A DNA stretch of 64,000 nucleotides from Cognataquiflexum aquatile (GCF_003316845.1 NZ_QMIK01000003.1:310001-374000), one strand, 5' to 3'; shown: positions 46,089 through 55,318, counted from the first letter of the stretch. Numbers and translations are program-made. Notes: generated by a model from the letters alone, not told the origin.

Positions 46089-46553
46089 TTTGGCTTTGTT
46101 TTTCCTGGAATATCGGTTCAGAAACTCTTTTTTAAATTCACGGTAGGACAAAGAATCCTTTATGCTTAGAAAAAAATCCTTTGGCAGTTCCAACTTGCTG
46201 TACCGGATAGATTCAAGGCTGTCAGTAAGCGTGAAAGTATCATTAAGCTCTTCTGATACCTGCCATATTCTTTCCATTCCGGCATCGTTGCTCACTACGA
46301 GTAAGTTTCCGTCTATCGCATAATCATATCCGATCGGTCCTATTTGGTGGTGGTGGAGTACGATCAAGGTGTCGTTGACATAGAGTTCGTAATAGGTCGA
46401 ATCCTCCTCAAAGCCATACCAGTTTCCGAGCATGGGGTTCTTGGTTTGGGTGAAGTTGCAGGAAGAAATCAGGAAGAAAGAAACGGTACCAAACACCCAA
46501 CAGGTGGGCATTAACCTCAAAGCATTAAAAAGAAGCTTCAACCTGAATATCAT
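46086..46553 (-). CDS. Hypothetical lipoprotein
   Basis: The 155-residue protein has an N-terminal basic and hydrophobic stretch ending in LISSC, a good lipobox, so the mature protein is probably lipid-anchored. The rest is beta-rich (GNWYGFEEDSTYYELYVND, HHHQIGPIGYDYAIDGNLL) and resembles a small lipocalin-like or lipid-binding fold, which I cannot confirm. A shorter start at the second Met (46511) would lose the basic residues before the lipobox, so the longer one is preferred. Confidence 0.7.
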   Translation of the reverse strand: MIFRLKLLFNALRLMPTCWVFGTVSFFLISSCNFTQTKNPMLGNWYGFEEDSTYYELYVNDTLIVLHHHQIGPIGYDYAIDGNLLVVSNDAGMERIWQVSEELNDTFTLTDSLESIRYSKLELPKDFFLSIKDSLSYREFKKEFLNRYSRKNKAK

Positions 46554-46621
46554 TTTGGATTACCTTTATCTTTGTCTGCCACTCAAATTACCAAATATTT
46601 GAAAATTTTCCACTGTTTTTT

Positions 46622-47440
46622 ATGACTTCAGTAACTATCATCGGTTTGGGCTGGTTGGGAGAGCCCTTGGCATTATACCTTTTGGAGAAAGGATATCATG
46701 TCAAAGGAAGCACGACAACACCTGAGAAATTATCCTTACTGCAATCCAAAGGAATTGAAACAGCTTTGTTAAAATTCAATCCCCACCCTGAGGGATCAGG
46801 ATTCATATCACTTTTTGAGACAGATGTTCTTTTTATCAATATTCCTCCTAGGTCAAAGTCCGTACCTGAAGGGTTCTATGTTGAGCAGGTCAAGTTTGTC
46901 AGGGAATTGGCAATACAGTCCAAATTAAAAAAAATCATTTTCGTCAGCTCTACTTCAGTGTATCCGGATTGGAATCAAAAAGTGGATGAATCATTCCGTC
47001 TGACGATGGAGAATACAGGAAGTCCGGGTATTTTGAGGGCCGAACGAATTCTCCAATCCGAAAAAAGCTATGACCTGACTATCATCAGGTTTGGCGGATT
47101 GTTGGGAGTGGACAGGATTCCGGGCAGGTATTTTTCAGGAAAGGCAAACGTGACAGGAGACAGCCCTGTCAATTATATCCATCAGGTAGATGCGGTCAGG
47201 CTGTCTTCTTGGATTATTGAAAAAAACCTTTGGAATGAAACTTTCAATGGTGTGGCACCTGTGCATCCCTTGAGAAGGGATGTTTATGAAAAGAATGCAG
47301 TAGAATTGGGTTTTTCACCGCCTGTAAGCTACGCGAAAGAAGGAGAGTCAATGTGGAAAGAAATCTATTCGGACAAAATCCTCGCAACCGGTTTTCAGTT
47401 TCAGATTCCAGATCCGTTGGATTTTTGGTATCGGCCATAA
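46622..47440 (+). CDS. NAD(P)-binding SDR/epimerase-like protein
   Basis: The 272-residue protein is an atypical short-chain dehydrogenase. It opens with the Rossmann fold (VTIIGLGWLGEPLALYLLEKGY) and has FVSSTSVYPD, the position of the catalytic serine. The expected YxxxK is not clearly present. The C-terminal region VNYIHQVDAVRLSSWII resembles NAD-dependent epimerases such as YeeZ. It is a single gene, converging with the ABC-F gene 9 nt away. Confidence 0.82.
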   Translation: MTSVTIIGLGWLGEPLALYLLEKGYHVKGSTTTPEKLSLLQSKGIETALLKFNPHPEGSGFISLFETDVLFINIPPRSKSVPEGFYVEQVKFVRELAIQSKLKKIIFVSSTSVYPDWNQKVDESFRLTMENTGSPGILRAERILQSEKSYDLTIIRFGGLLGVDRIPGRYFSGKANVTGDSPVNYIHQVDAVRLSSWIIEKNLWNETFNGVAPVHPLRRDVYEKNAVELGFSPPVSYAKEGESMWKEIYSDKILATGFQFQIPDPLDFWYRP

Positions 47441-47449
47441 AAAAAGGTA

Positions 47450-49339
47450 TCAATCGATCCCTTCCAATTCACTCAGTTCAAGCCACCTCATCTCGAGATC
47501 TTCTAAGTCTTTTTCGATTTTTTGGATTTGTTTTGCCCAATCGACCATCAGCTGATGGTCTTCTGAACCGGTATTGATTTTGGAAACCAAGCCATCTTTC
47601 TCTTTGGTGAGGGATTGGATTTTGGCATTGATTTCTTCGTATTCCTTTTTCTCCTTGAAGCTTGCTTTGGGTTTGCCCGGATCGGAGTTGGTCTTTTCAG
47701 CTTTTGGAACTGAAATTGTTTTCTCTTCCTTTTTGGTAGATTTCTCCTCTTTTTCCCACTCTCTGAATTCAGAATAGTTGCCCGGGAAGTCTTTGATGAT
47801 TCCTTCACCTTCGAAAACAAACAAGTGCTCCACCAGCCTGTCCATAAAATACCTGTCGTGGGATACGATGATCAGACAGCCAGGAAAATTATCCAAAAAT
47901 TCTTCCAAAGTATTCAGGGTGACAATGTCCAGGTCATTGGTCGGTTCATCGAGAATCAGGAAGTTGGGACTTTTGATCAATATCATCAACAGTTGCAGTC
48001 TCCTTCGCTCCCCACCGCTCAACTTGGCGATAGGCGTATGCTGTTGTTTTGGAGGGAAACCGAATTTGGTCAAAAACTGCGAAACAGAAATCGTTGCTCC
48101 ACCGGCTACAGTCACTACTTCTGCGACTTCTTTCACGATATCCAATAATCTCTTCTCTTCGTCAAAACTGTCTTCCTCCTGCCTGTAATAACCGATGGCT
48201 GTAGTCTGACCGATGCTGATTTTCCCATTGTCGGGGGCCATAGCACCGGTGATCATATTCAAAAATGTAGTCTTTCCCGCGCCGTTTGGTCCGACGATAC
48301 CGATTTTATCGCCTTTTTTGAAAGTATAGCTGAAGTCTTGCAGGATTTTTTTGTCTTCAAAAGATTTGTTCAGCTTTTCTATTTCGATGATTTTGTTGCC
48401 TAGTCTCTGTGAGGTGACTTTGAGTTCGATCTCGCGTTCCTCTTTTTTCATAAAAGCCTTCTCCTTTGTTTCCTCAAAGGCATCCACCCTGTATTTGGCT
48501 TTGGTACTTCGGGCCTTAGGCTGTCTTCTGATCCAATCCAGTTCTTTCTTGTAAAGACTCTTTGCCTTCTCCTGTTCGGTGGCTTCTATCTCTCTTCTCT
48601 CTTCTTTCTTTTCGAGAAAATAACCATAATTCCCCATGTACCTGTGGATGCTGCCATTGTCAAGTTCAAGGATCTGATTGGTAACTTTTTCGAGAAAATA
48701 CCTGTCGTGCGTCACCATAAACAGCGCAAGGTTGGCTTTGGAAAGGTAGTCTTCCAGCCACTCAATCGTCTCCAAATCAAGGTGGTTGGTGGGTTCATCC
48801 AGCAGTAAGAGGTCCGGTTTTTCCAAAATAGCTTTTGCCAAGGCAACACGCTTCCGCTGACCTCCACTCAGGTTGCTGACCGCCATTTCTGTGTCGTGGA
48901 GACCAAGTTTGCCAAGGACTTCATTGATTTGGTATTCAAAATCCCAAGCCTGAAGGGTATCCATTTTTTCAAAAATCTTCTGCATTTCATCGCCGTTGTC
49001 TTTGCCGTGCTCGGCGTCCAACATGGCTTTGTGGTAATGCTCAATCACCTGGAGTGTTTCGTTTGTGCTTCCATCAAAAATGGTTTGAAAGACACTCAGA
49101 TTTCCCGAAAAGACAGGATTCTGATGCACATAGGCCACTTTGACTTGTTGGTTGATGGCTACATTGCCGGTGTCGGCAACTTCCTGACCCATAATGATTT
49201 TCATCAAAGTGGACTTTCCTGCCCCGTTGATGCCGACTAGGGCGATCTTTTGGCCTTGGTCAATGCCGAAGGAAATGTTCTGAAAAAGTTTGCGCTCGCC
49301 AAATGACTTGCTAAGATTTTCTACTGATAGGTAATTCAT
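47450..49339 (-). CDS. ABC-F family ATPase, Uup-like
   Basis: The 629-residue protein has two nucleotide-binding domains without membrane segments. The first has Walker A GINGAGKST, signature LSGGQRKR and Walker B LLLLDEPTNHLD; the second has GPNGAGKTT, LSGGERRR and LILDEPTNDLD. The two are joined by a charged linker (residues about 230-310). A C-terminal basic coiled coil (about 560-629) is typical of Uup, so ribosome- or DNA-linked roles are likely. It is a cytosolic translation-type ABC-F protein, not a transporter. Confidence 0.92.
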   Translation of the reverse strand: MNYLSVENLSKSFGERKLFQNISFGIDQGQKIALVGINGAGKSTLMKIIMGQEVADTGNVAINQQVKVAYVHQNPVFSGNLSVFQTIFDGSTNETLQVIEHYHKAMLDAEHGKDNGDEMQKIFEKMDTLQAWDFEYQINEVLGKLGLHDTEMAVSNLSGGQRKRVALAKAILEKPDLLLLDEPTNHLDLETIEWLEDYLSKANLALFMVTHDRYFLEKVTNQILELDNGSIHRYMGNYGYFLEKKEERREIEATEQEKAKSLYKKELDWIRRQPKARSTKAKYRVDAFEETKEKAFMKKEEREIELKVTSQRLGNKIIEIEKLNKSFEDKKILQDFSYTFKKGDKIGIVGPNGAGKTTFLNMITGAMAPDNGKISIGQTTAIGYYRQEEDSFDEEKRLLDIVKEVAEVVTVAGGATISVSQFLTKFGFPPKQQHTPIAKLSGGERRRLQLLMILIKSPNFLILDEPTNDLDIVTLNTLEEFLDNFPGCLIIVSHDRYFMDRLVEHLFVFEGEGIIKDFPGNYSEFREWEKEEKSTKKEEKTISVPKAEKTNSDPGKPKASFKEKKEYEEINAKIQSLTKEKDGLVSKINTGSEDHQLMVDWAKQIQKIEKDLEDLEMRWLELSELEGID

Positions 49340-49624
49340 GCCGCAAAGATAGGAGGAAAAGGTTTTTAAAGTAGGTAGGTTAAAAAGATTTAAGGATGTT
49401 AAGATTTGAAGATAGAAAAATTGAAAAATTCCAAAATTTTCAGGAAGGTCGTTAGGAATAAACTTAGATTACTGAATCTTGGCTGAATTTACATTCCATA
49501 GGATCAGAATTTCCCCCCATTTACCTCTTACCGTTTTCTTCCCAATTCCTACCTTCCAACCTCTTTCCTCTCACCTCTTCCTTCAACCTTCCAATCTCTC
49601 ACTTTCGTCCCTCTTCCTTCATCC
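49340..49624. other. Intergenic region with pyrimidine-rich tract
   Basis: No gene is seen. From about 49510 to 49620 the plus strand is almost entirely C and T (CTTCCAACCTC and similar words), resembling 32516-32630. The tract lies just downstream of ypdA on the minus strand. Confidence 0.5.
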
Positions 49625-50590
49625 TTACTTTTTCCCCACAATATCCTTCACGATATGCTCGGCATGGACGATGGAGTTTTCGATAAAAAATTCTCTTGTA
49701 TTGAGTCCTCCGCAAACCACACCTGCAAGGTAAACCCCATGTACATTTGATTCCTGATTGGTTTGGTCGTAGCAGGGTTGACGCTTTTCATCCAAGCTGA
49801 GCTCCACGCCCAATTGGTCCAACAAAGCGAAATTTGGCCTGTAGCCAGTCATCGCCAAGACAAAGTCGTTTTCTACAATTACTTCCCCATCAGGGGTGTT
49901 GAGCACTACGTCCCTCTCCCGGATTTCTTTGACTGTCGAGTGGGTAAAAGCCTTGATCGAACCTTCTTTGATGCGGTTTTCGATATCCGGCTTGACCCAA
50001 TATTTTACATTGGAATCTATGCCTTCGTCCTTCAGTACCATAGTGACCTCAGCGCCTTTTCTCCATGTTTCGAGGGCGACATCTACGGCAGAATTTGCTC
50101 CGCCGACTACGACAATTTTCTGGCCGATATATGGCCAAGGTTCTTTGTAATAGTGCGTCACTTTTGGCAGGTCTTCACCCGGTACTTTCATCAGGTTTGG
50201 GAGGTCATAAAAACCCGTAGACAAGATGATGTTTTTGGTATGGTACTTTATCTTGGAGGTAGTGATTTCAAAAACACCCTCTGCTTTGGATACGGTTTTG
50301 ACTTCCTCGTACAGGTTGATTTTCAGTTTCCAGGTTTTGGCTACCCTGCGGTAATACTCCAACGCTTCTGTCCTTGTAGGTTTGTGCGCGATGGACATAA
50401 AAGGAATACCGCCCATTTCAAGTTTTTCGGAAGTCGAAAAAAATGTCATGTTGAGCGGGTAGTTGAAGAGGGAGTTGGTCAAAACCCCTTTTTCGACGAT
50501 GATATAGTTGAGACCGGCTTTTTCACATTCTATCCCACAGGCCAATCCTATCGGCCCGCCACCGACAATAAACACATCCAATATTTCCAT
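49625..50590 (-). CDS. ypdA: YpdA-family bacillithiol disulfide reductase
   Basis: YpdA (Bdr) is an FAD- and NADPH-dependent enzyme that reduces bacillithiol disulfide. The 321-residue protein shows the FAD-binding GGGPIGLACGIECEKAG near the N-terminus, the NADPH motif VVGGANSAVDVALE and a C-terminal VVCGGLNTREFFIEN. There is no CxxC redox pair of thioredoxin reductases, as in YpdA. I chose the ATG at 50590; one codon upstream is GTG. It follows the TANGO2-like gene by about 100 nt and complements bshA at 44104. Confidence 0.9.
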   Translation of the reverse strand: MEILDVFIVGGGPIGLACGIECEKAGLNYIIVEKGVLTNSLFNYPLNMTFFSTSEKLEMGGIPFMSIAHKPTRTEALEYYRRVAKTWKLKINLYEEVKTVSKAEGVFEITTSKIKYHTKNIILSTGFYDLPNLMKVPGEDLPKVTHYYKEPWPYIGQKIVVVGGANSAVDVALETWRKGAEVTMVLKDEGIDSNVKYWVKPDIENRIKEGSIKAFTHSTVKEIRERDVVLNTPDGEVIVENDFVLAMTGYRPNFALLDQLGVELSLDEKRQPCYDQTNQESNVHGVYLAGVVCGGLNTREFFIENSIVHAEHIVKDIVGKK

Positions 50591-50695
50591 CACTAAGAGA
50601 GTTAATTAATCCGATAATGGGGCTTTTAATCCCGCAAGTCGGATGATTGTAAAATACAAAATTTTGGGGGATACCCACCCAATTGAAAAACGAAC

Positions 50696-51481
50696 TTATC
50701 CTATTTTCTGTTTGGCTGATTCTGCCATCTGAAACTGAACTCGGGTTTCTTCGCTGCGGTTTTCTGCCTGAAAATAACGGACTTCCTTCATTTCTACTTC
50801 GCCGGAATGCTTCCAAAGCAAGACCGTGGTATTGATCGTCCCGTAGTAATTGCCCACGTTGATAAATTGCGAAGAAAGCAAGCGCTCCTGCTCCAAAGTC
50901 GCACCTGTGGCAGGCAAAAACCTGTCCGGTTCTATTTCCCTTGACAGCAAAACATCCCTCAGACCATCCAAGTCTATTTCATTGTGGTTAATTTTGGCGT
51001 GCAATTTTTCTTTGGCTTTCACGAGTTTTGCCCAAGGTGTTTCCAAAAGTGCATTGCTCAGGCCATAAAGACCATATTCCAGCTTATAGATCCCTTCTTT
51101 TTTATTGGACAGATAAAACAAATCATCTCCTTCTCCGACCAAAAGGTTGAAACCTTCATATTGGGCTTTTTCCTTTTCTATTTCAAGCAGGTATTCCAAA
51201 GGACTTGAATTTCCTTCCAAAAAGTTCTTTACCAGATCACCCCGGGATTTGGCGTTTTGTTTGACATTTTTGAGATCACGATAATTGGTCAAAGTAGCAA
51301 AACGGCCGTTTGGATGTAATCCCAACCATGTCCCGCCGGCTTTGAGGTCTTTGCCGGCGTAGAATCCCTGCTCCCAAAGATGGATAGAGGCTGTCGGCCG
51401 CTCAAAAAACTCATCCCTGTTGGCTACCAGGATAAATTTATATTCGGGGTGGTTGTTCCAGTTGAAAGCTAATAAACACAT
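50696..51481 (-). CDS. NRDE (TANGO2-like) family protein
   Basis: The 261-residue protein begins MCLLAFNWNNHPEYKFILVA and carries the defining NRDEFFERPT motif near residue 20, then FYAGKDLKAGGTWLGLHPNGRFATLTNYRD, all characteristic of the TANGO2 family. Eukaryotic TANGO2 is linked to haem and lipid handling. The bacterial role is not established. The Cys2 at the N-terminus could become an N-terminal nucleophile after Met removal. Confidence 0.92.
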   Translation of the reverse strand: MCLLAFNWNNHPEYKFILVANRDEFFERPTASIHLWEQGFYAGKDLKAGGTWLGLHPNGRFATLTNYRDLKNVKQNAKSRGDLVKNFLEGNSSPLEYLLEIEKEKAQYEGFNLLVGEGDDLFYLSNKKEGIYKLEYGLYGLSNALLETPWAKLVKAKEKLHAKINHNEIDLDGLRDVLLSREIEPDRFLPATGATLEQERLLSSQFINVGNYYGTINTTVLLWKHSGEVEMKEVRYFQAENRSEETRVQFQMAESAKQKIG

Positions 51482-51495
51482 GCGCGCAAAGTAAT

Positions 51496-51524
51496 AAAAA
51501 GGCCGAAATATATCGGCCTTTTTT
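51496..51524 (-). terminator. Rho-independent terminator of the old yellow enzyme gene
   Basis: AAAAAGGCCGA (51496-51506) pairs with TCGGCCTTTTT (51513-51523). Read on the minus strand it follows the ene-reductase stop at 51529 and precedes the TANGO2-like gene. Confidence 0.85.
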
Positions 51525-51528
51525 GGAA

Positions 51529-52635
51529 TTAAACAAGCTCCTGTTCCTGATAAGAAGGATAATCTGTATACCCTTTTTCTCCCGGAGTATAGAAAGTGGC
51601 AGTGTCATATTCAGCCAAAGGGTCATGATTTTCGAACCTTTCCACCAGATCGGGATTTGAAATAAATGGCTTGCCAAAAGCTACTGCATCCGCAAAGCCA
51701 TCCTTTATCACCTGATTGCCTTTTTCTTGGTCAAAAGCAGAATTGATAATGATCGTTCCTTTGTAGATCGGTCTGTATCGTTTTGCAATTTCTTTTTCGG
51801 CAAAAGGAATCTTTGAGACATCCGTAAATGGCTCTGATAAATGCAGGTAAGCCAAATCGTACTGATTGAGTTTGTTGATGATGTAATCAAAAGTAGGAAT
51901 TGTCTCCTCATCCATCGTCATTCCAAAAACGCCATTCAGGGAAGGATTCAACCTGAGTCCGATTCTGTTTTCAGGCATCACTTCTTTGATCGCATCGATC
52001 ACTTCAAAAAGGATTCTTGCTTTGTTTTCGATGGTCCCACCGTATTGGTCGGTTCTCACATTGGAAGTACCATTGAAGAATTGGTGAAAAAGATAGCCGT
52101 TAGAAGAGTGGATTTCGACTCCATCAAAACCAGCTTCCATGGCATTTTTTGCAGCATTTTTGAAATCAAGAACGGTTTGCTTGATTTCTTCCAAAGTCAT
52201 TTCTTTAGGAGTGACAGTTTCTTTGAATCCTTCGAATGTGTAAGATTTTTCATGGGGATTGAGTGCTGAAGCCGAAAGTGGAAGTTTGCCGTGATGAAAA
52301 TCAGGATGTGACATCCTTCCTACATGCCACAATTGGATAAAAATTACTCCACCATTTTCGTGGACAGCAGCCGTGGTTTTTTTCCATCCTTCCACTTGTT
52401 CTTGTGAATAAATCCCCGGGGTATTGATATAACCGACTGCGATTTTGGATACCTGCGAACCTTCAGTAATCAATAATCCTGCGGAGGCTCTTTGTGAATA
52501 GTATGTGGCCTGAAGTTCTGTTGGGATATTTCCCGGGTTGTCAGCCCTGCTTCTGGTCATCGGCGCCATGACGATCCTGTTTTTCAACTCCAGATCCCCC
52601 AATTGTAATTTTTCTAAAAGTGGTTGTGTACTCAT
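51529..52635 (-). CDS. Old yellow enzyme-family alkene reductase
   Basis: The 368-residue flavin enzyme reduces activated C=C bonds with NAD(P)H. Family marks are LKNRIVMAPMTRSRAD near the N-terminus, IFIQLWHVGRMSHPD, FDGVEIHSSNGYLFHQFF (substrate His/Asn pair) and NRIGLRLNPS. It matches the NemA/xenobiotic reductase group. It is divergent from blaI; the palindrome TGTATATACA (52665-52674), 30 nt upstream of the ATG, may be an operator for its own regulator. Confidence 0.92.
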   Translation of the reverse strand: MSTQPLLEKLQLGDLELKNRIVMAPMTRSRADNPGNIPTELQATYYSQRASAGLLITEGSQVSKIAVGYINTPGIYSQEQVEGWKKTTAAVHENGGVIFIQLWHVGRMSHPDFHHGKLPLSASALNPHEKSYTFEGFKETVTPKEMTLEEIKQTVLDFKNAAKNAMEAGFDGVEIHSSNGYLFHQFFNGTSNVRTDQYGGTIENKARILFEVIDAIKEVMPENRIGLRLNPSLNGVFGMTMDEETIPTFDYIINKLNQYDLAYLHLSEPFTDVSKIPFAEKEIAKRYRPIYKGTIIINSAFDQEKGNQVIKDGFADAVAFGKPFISNPDLVERFENHDPLAEYDTATFYTPGEKGYTDYPSYQEQELV

Positions 52636-52825
52636 CGTGTTTTAATTTTGTTGGTTTAATTCAGTGTATATACAACTAACCGTATTCAGGGATGGTTCAG
52701 CCATTCAGGGAATATAAAATAGAACAGCCTTCAGTCAGTCTGAGGATGTGTTTGGAAAGAAAATTCGATTGGATGCAAAACCGGAACTTGATTTTTAACA
52801 TCCTTTAAGACTGATCTACGGAAAA

Positions 52826-52886
52826 AATCGTATAAAATATTTGCATTACGATTCTCTTCGTATAACTTTGTACGAAAGCAATCGTA
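52826..52886. promoter_or_regulatory. Cluster of TCGTA/TACGA operator half-sites
   Basis: Five half-sites lie in 61 bases: TCGTA at 52828, TACGA at 52847, TCGTA at 52858, TACGA at 52871 and TCGTA at 52882. The third and fourth form a perfect inverted repeat TTCGTA-N8-TACGAA that encloses the -7 box, so a bound repressor would block the promoter. BlaI is the likely ligand. Confidence 0.7.
52841..52870 (+). promoter_or_regulatory. Promoter of blaI-blaR1 pair
   Basis: TTG (52841-52843) and TAACTTTG (52863-52870) are separated by exactly 19 nt, a full match to the Bacteroidota promoter consensus. The start codon follows 25 nt later. Confidence 0.75.
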
Positions 52887-52895
52887 TTAACTGTT

Positions 52896-53270
52896 ATGCA
52901 AGCAAAACCAACTGAATCCGAACTTGAAATTTTGTCCCTGCTCTGGCCCATGGAGCAGGCGACCGTGAGGGAAATCCACGAGAAACTGGCCGAAACCAAG
53001 GACACCGGCTACACCACTACCCTCAAGACCATGCAGATCATGCATGCCAAAGGACTCCTCCGCAGGGATGAGCAGAACCGTACCCACATTTACTTTCCGG
53101 CGGTAGACGAGACCGTCACCCAAAAAAACCTGGTGACCAATTTTATGGCCACAGCATTTGGCGGCTCTGCCAAGAACCTGGTGATGCAGGCTCTCGGACA
53201 GGGCAATCCCTCCAAGGAGGAATTAGATGAAATCCGCGCATTTTTGGACCAATTGGAAAATGAACAATAA
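52896..53270 (+). CDS. BlaI/MecI/CopY-family transcriptional repressor
   Basis: The 124-residue winged-helix protein reads TESELEILSLLWPMEQATVREI, then GYTTTLKTMQIMHAKGLLRRDEQNRTHIYFPAV, the signature of BlaI-type repressors. The cleavage-prone C-terminal dimerisation helix is also present. It precedes and overlaps by 1 nt an M56 peptidase, its expected sensor protease. A promoter enclosed by operator half-sites lies upstream, so the pair probably represses itself. Confidence 0.92.
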   Translation: MQAKPTESELEILSLLWPMEQATVREIHEKLAETKDTGYTTTLKTMQIMHAKGLLRRDEQNRTHIYFPAVDETVTQKNLVTNFMATAFGGSAKNLVMQALGQGNPSKEELDEIRAFLDQLENEQ

Positions 53271-55318
53271 TGGAAACTTTATCCACTTTTATCGCTGAAC
53301 CCTATTTGCTCGCACTCGGTTGGATGATCGTCCATGCCCTGTGGCAGATCGCCGGTGTGGGTCTGATGCTTTGGTTGACCCTTCAGATTTTTGGCAAAAA
53401 GTCCGCAGCTTTCAAATACAGGCTGAGTATTTCAGCACTTGTGTTGATTACAGTGTTGGCTTTGGGAACGTTTATTTTTGCTATTCCTGAGTCCGGCACG
53501 ATTCCATCTCATGCATTTGCAAATCCTGAAGATGCAGCTCAATGGCAACAGGCCAACTCCAACCACTTGATAGAAGCACCTTCAGATTGGATGATTGTTT
53601 CCAAAAGGATAGAAAATTGGATCCCGACTTTGGTTCAGGTTTGGTTTTTGGGAGCCATGCTGTTTTTGGTAAGGTTGGCGACCTCACTTGCCGACATCCG
53701 CAACCTCCGGCAAAAGCAACATGACCCAGTAGCATCTGTTTGGCAGCAGGTATTGGATAAGCAGCTCACATCGCTCCAAATGTCCAAACCTGTGCAGCTG
53801 CTGAAAAGCATTCACGTAGACGTCCCGATGACTTATGGAGTCTGGAAACCTGTCATCCTTATTCCTGCGGGCCTTTTCTTTCAGCTTTCCCCCTTGCAGC
53901 TCGAGGCGATCCTCGCGCACGAACTCGCCCATATCAAACGCCACGACTACTTGGTCAATTTGATACAATCTGTTTTGGAAGTAGTTTTCTTTTTCCATCC
54001 CATATTCTGGTGGATCAATAAAACAGCCAAAGAACAGCGTGAAAATGCCTGCGATGACCTGGCGATCAGTATGGGGATTTCTCCAAAAGACCTGGCATTT
54101 GGCCTCGCCAATGTGCTGGACCATGCCAAAAACCCGACACCGGATATCGCAATGGCTGCCGCCAAACCCAACAACCCCACCCTAGACCGCATCAAAAGAA
54201 TTATGGGAGTCAAAACTTCCTCTACACAACCAACTACTATAACCAGCATGACCATGATGATCACACTATTGCTTGGCGCCACCTTGATGGTCGGTGCAAG
54301 CGACAAGCCGTCCAAGGAGTCCTTCGAAGACCTGATGGCTACCGAATTGAATACTTCTACGATCGAAGGAAATTGGTCGGGACCTTTTCTGTCCTACAGC
54401 CAGGATACTGTTCCCACAAAAGCCCCTAATTTCATAAAGAAAGAAGATTGGGAAAAACTGACCCCGGAACAAAAGGAAAAATTTGAAAAAGAGATGGAGA
54501 CTATCTTCAAAAATCCACCTCCGGTTTTTGATGCCTTTCCAATGCCGCCAATGGCTTTTGAGGGAATGGCCGATATGCCTGTGATGGATTTTGTAATGGC
54601 TCCCTTGCCTCCAATGACTTTTGACATGTCCACCATGCCACAGCTTGCCATCAGTCCGGTACCGCCGATGAATTTTGGACCTGCACCGTTCATGGCATTT
54701 CCTGATAGCATGCAGTTCATGGCCTTTCCGGTGGATGTATATTTTCAGGGGGATTCTGCCCGAGGCTTCCAATATCAATACAGATATGATTTTGATACTA
54801 CCAAAATGTCAAAGGCAGAAATCGAAAAGAAGAAAGCCGAAATGAACGCCAAATGGGCAGAAGCAGATAAAAAAAGGGCCGAAGCTATGGAAAAATGGCA
54901 GGAAAAGGTAGAAGCTTGGCAAAAGGAATTTGAACCAAAAGCTGAGGAATTTGAAAAAATGATGGCGGAATGGGAGAAAGCCAACAAGCCCATGATGGAG
55001 GAATTTGAGCGGAAAATGGAGGCTTGGCAAAAAGCCAACGAACCAAAGATGGCCGAATACCAAAAGAAGATAGTGGAATGGGAGAAAGCCAATCAGCCGA
55101 TAATGGAGGAATTTGAGCGAAAAATGGAAGAATGGGAAAAAGCCTATCAACCCAAAATGGAGGAATTCGAAAGAAAAATGGAAGAATGGCAAAAGGCCAA
55201 TCAGCCCAAAATGGAGGAGTTTCAGCGAAAGATGGAAATCTGGCAAAAAGAACAGCAGGAGCAAATACAGAAACTTCAAAAAGCCATTCAGGAATCAACA
55301 AAAAAAGGGGACAATTAG
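53270..55318 (+). CDS. M56 (BlaR1-type) sensor metallopeptidase with Met/Pro-rich region and 18-residue repeats
   Basis: The 682-residue membrane protein has about four transmembrane segments, with the M56 zinc site HELAH (217-221) in LEAILAHELAHIKRHD. It has ENACDDLAI, typical of M56, near residue 260. It has no penicillin-binding sensor domain. After the last membrane segment comes a Met/Pro/Phe-rich region (about 425-490: PPMAFEGMADMPVMDFVM) and then at least five repeats of 18 residues (KANQPKMEEFERKMEEWE-like) near the C-terminus. It should cleave the co-encoded BlaI-like repressor after a signal whose nature is unknown. Confidence 0.87.
   Translation: METLSTFIAEPYLLALGWMIVHALWQIAGVGLMLWLTLQIFGKKSAAFKYRLSISALVLITVLALGTFIFAIPESGTIPSHAFANPEDAAQWQQANSNHLIEAPSDWMIVSKRIENWIPTLVQVWFLGAMLFLVRLATSLADIRNLRQKQHDPVASVWQQVLDKQLTSLQMSKPVQLLKSIHVDVPMTYGVWKPVILIPAGLFFQLSPLQLEAILAHELAHIKRHDYLVNLIQSVLEVVFFFHPIFWWINKTAKEQRENACDDLAISMGISPKDLAFGLANVLDHAKNPTPDIAMAAAKPNNPTLDRIKRIMGVKTSSTQPTTITSMTMMITLLLGATLMVGASDKPSKESFEDLMATELNTSTIEGNWSGPFLSYSQDTVPTKAPNFIKKEDWEKLTPEQKEKFEKEMETIFKNPPPVFDAFPMPPMAFEGMADMPVMDFVMAPLPPMTFDMSTMPQLAISPVPPMNFGPAPFMAFPDSMQFMAFPVDVYFQGDSARGFQYQYRYDFDTTKMSKAEIEKKKAEMNAKWAEADKKRAEAMEKWQEKVEAWQKEFEPKAEEFEKMMAEWEKANKPMMEEFERKMEAWQKANEPKMAEYQKKIVEWEKANQPIMEEFERKMEEWEKAYQPKMEEFERKMEEWQKANQPKMEEFQRKMEIWQKEQQEQIQKLQKAIQESTKKGDN
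54977..55246 (+). repeat. 54-bp coding tandem repeat in M56 gene
   Basis: Five units of exactly 54 nt begin at 54977, 55031, 55085, 55139 and 55193. Each encodes an 18-residue helix like KANQPKMEEFERKMEEWQ. The repeat is in frame, so copy-number change keeps the reading frame. Confidence 0.85.

Noticed and set aside
53270-55318. True beta-lactam sensor BlaR1
   Set aside because: The C-terminal penicillin-binding domain is absent, so the name is used only for the M56 peptidase type.
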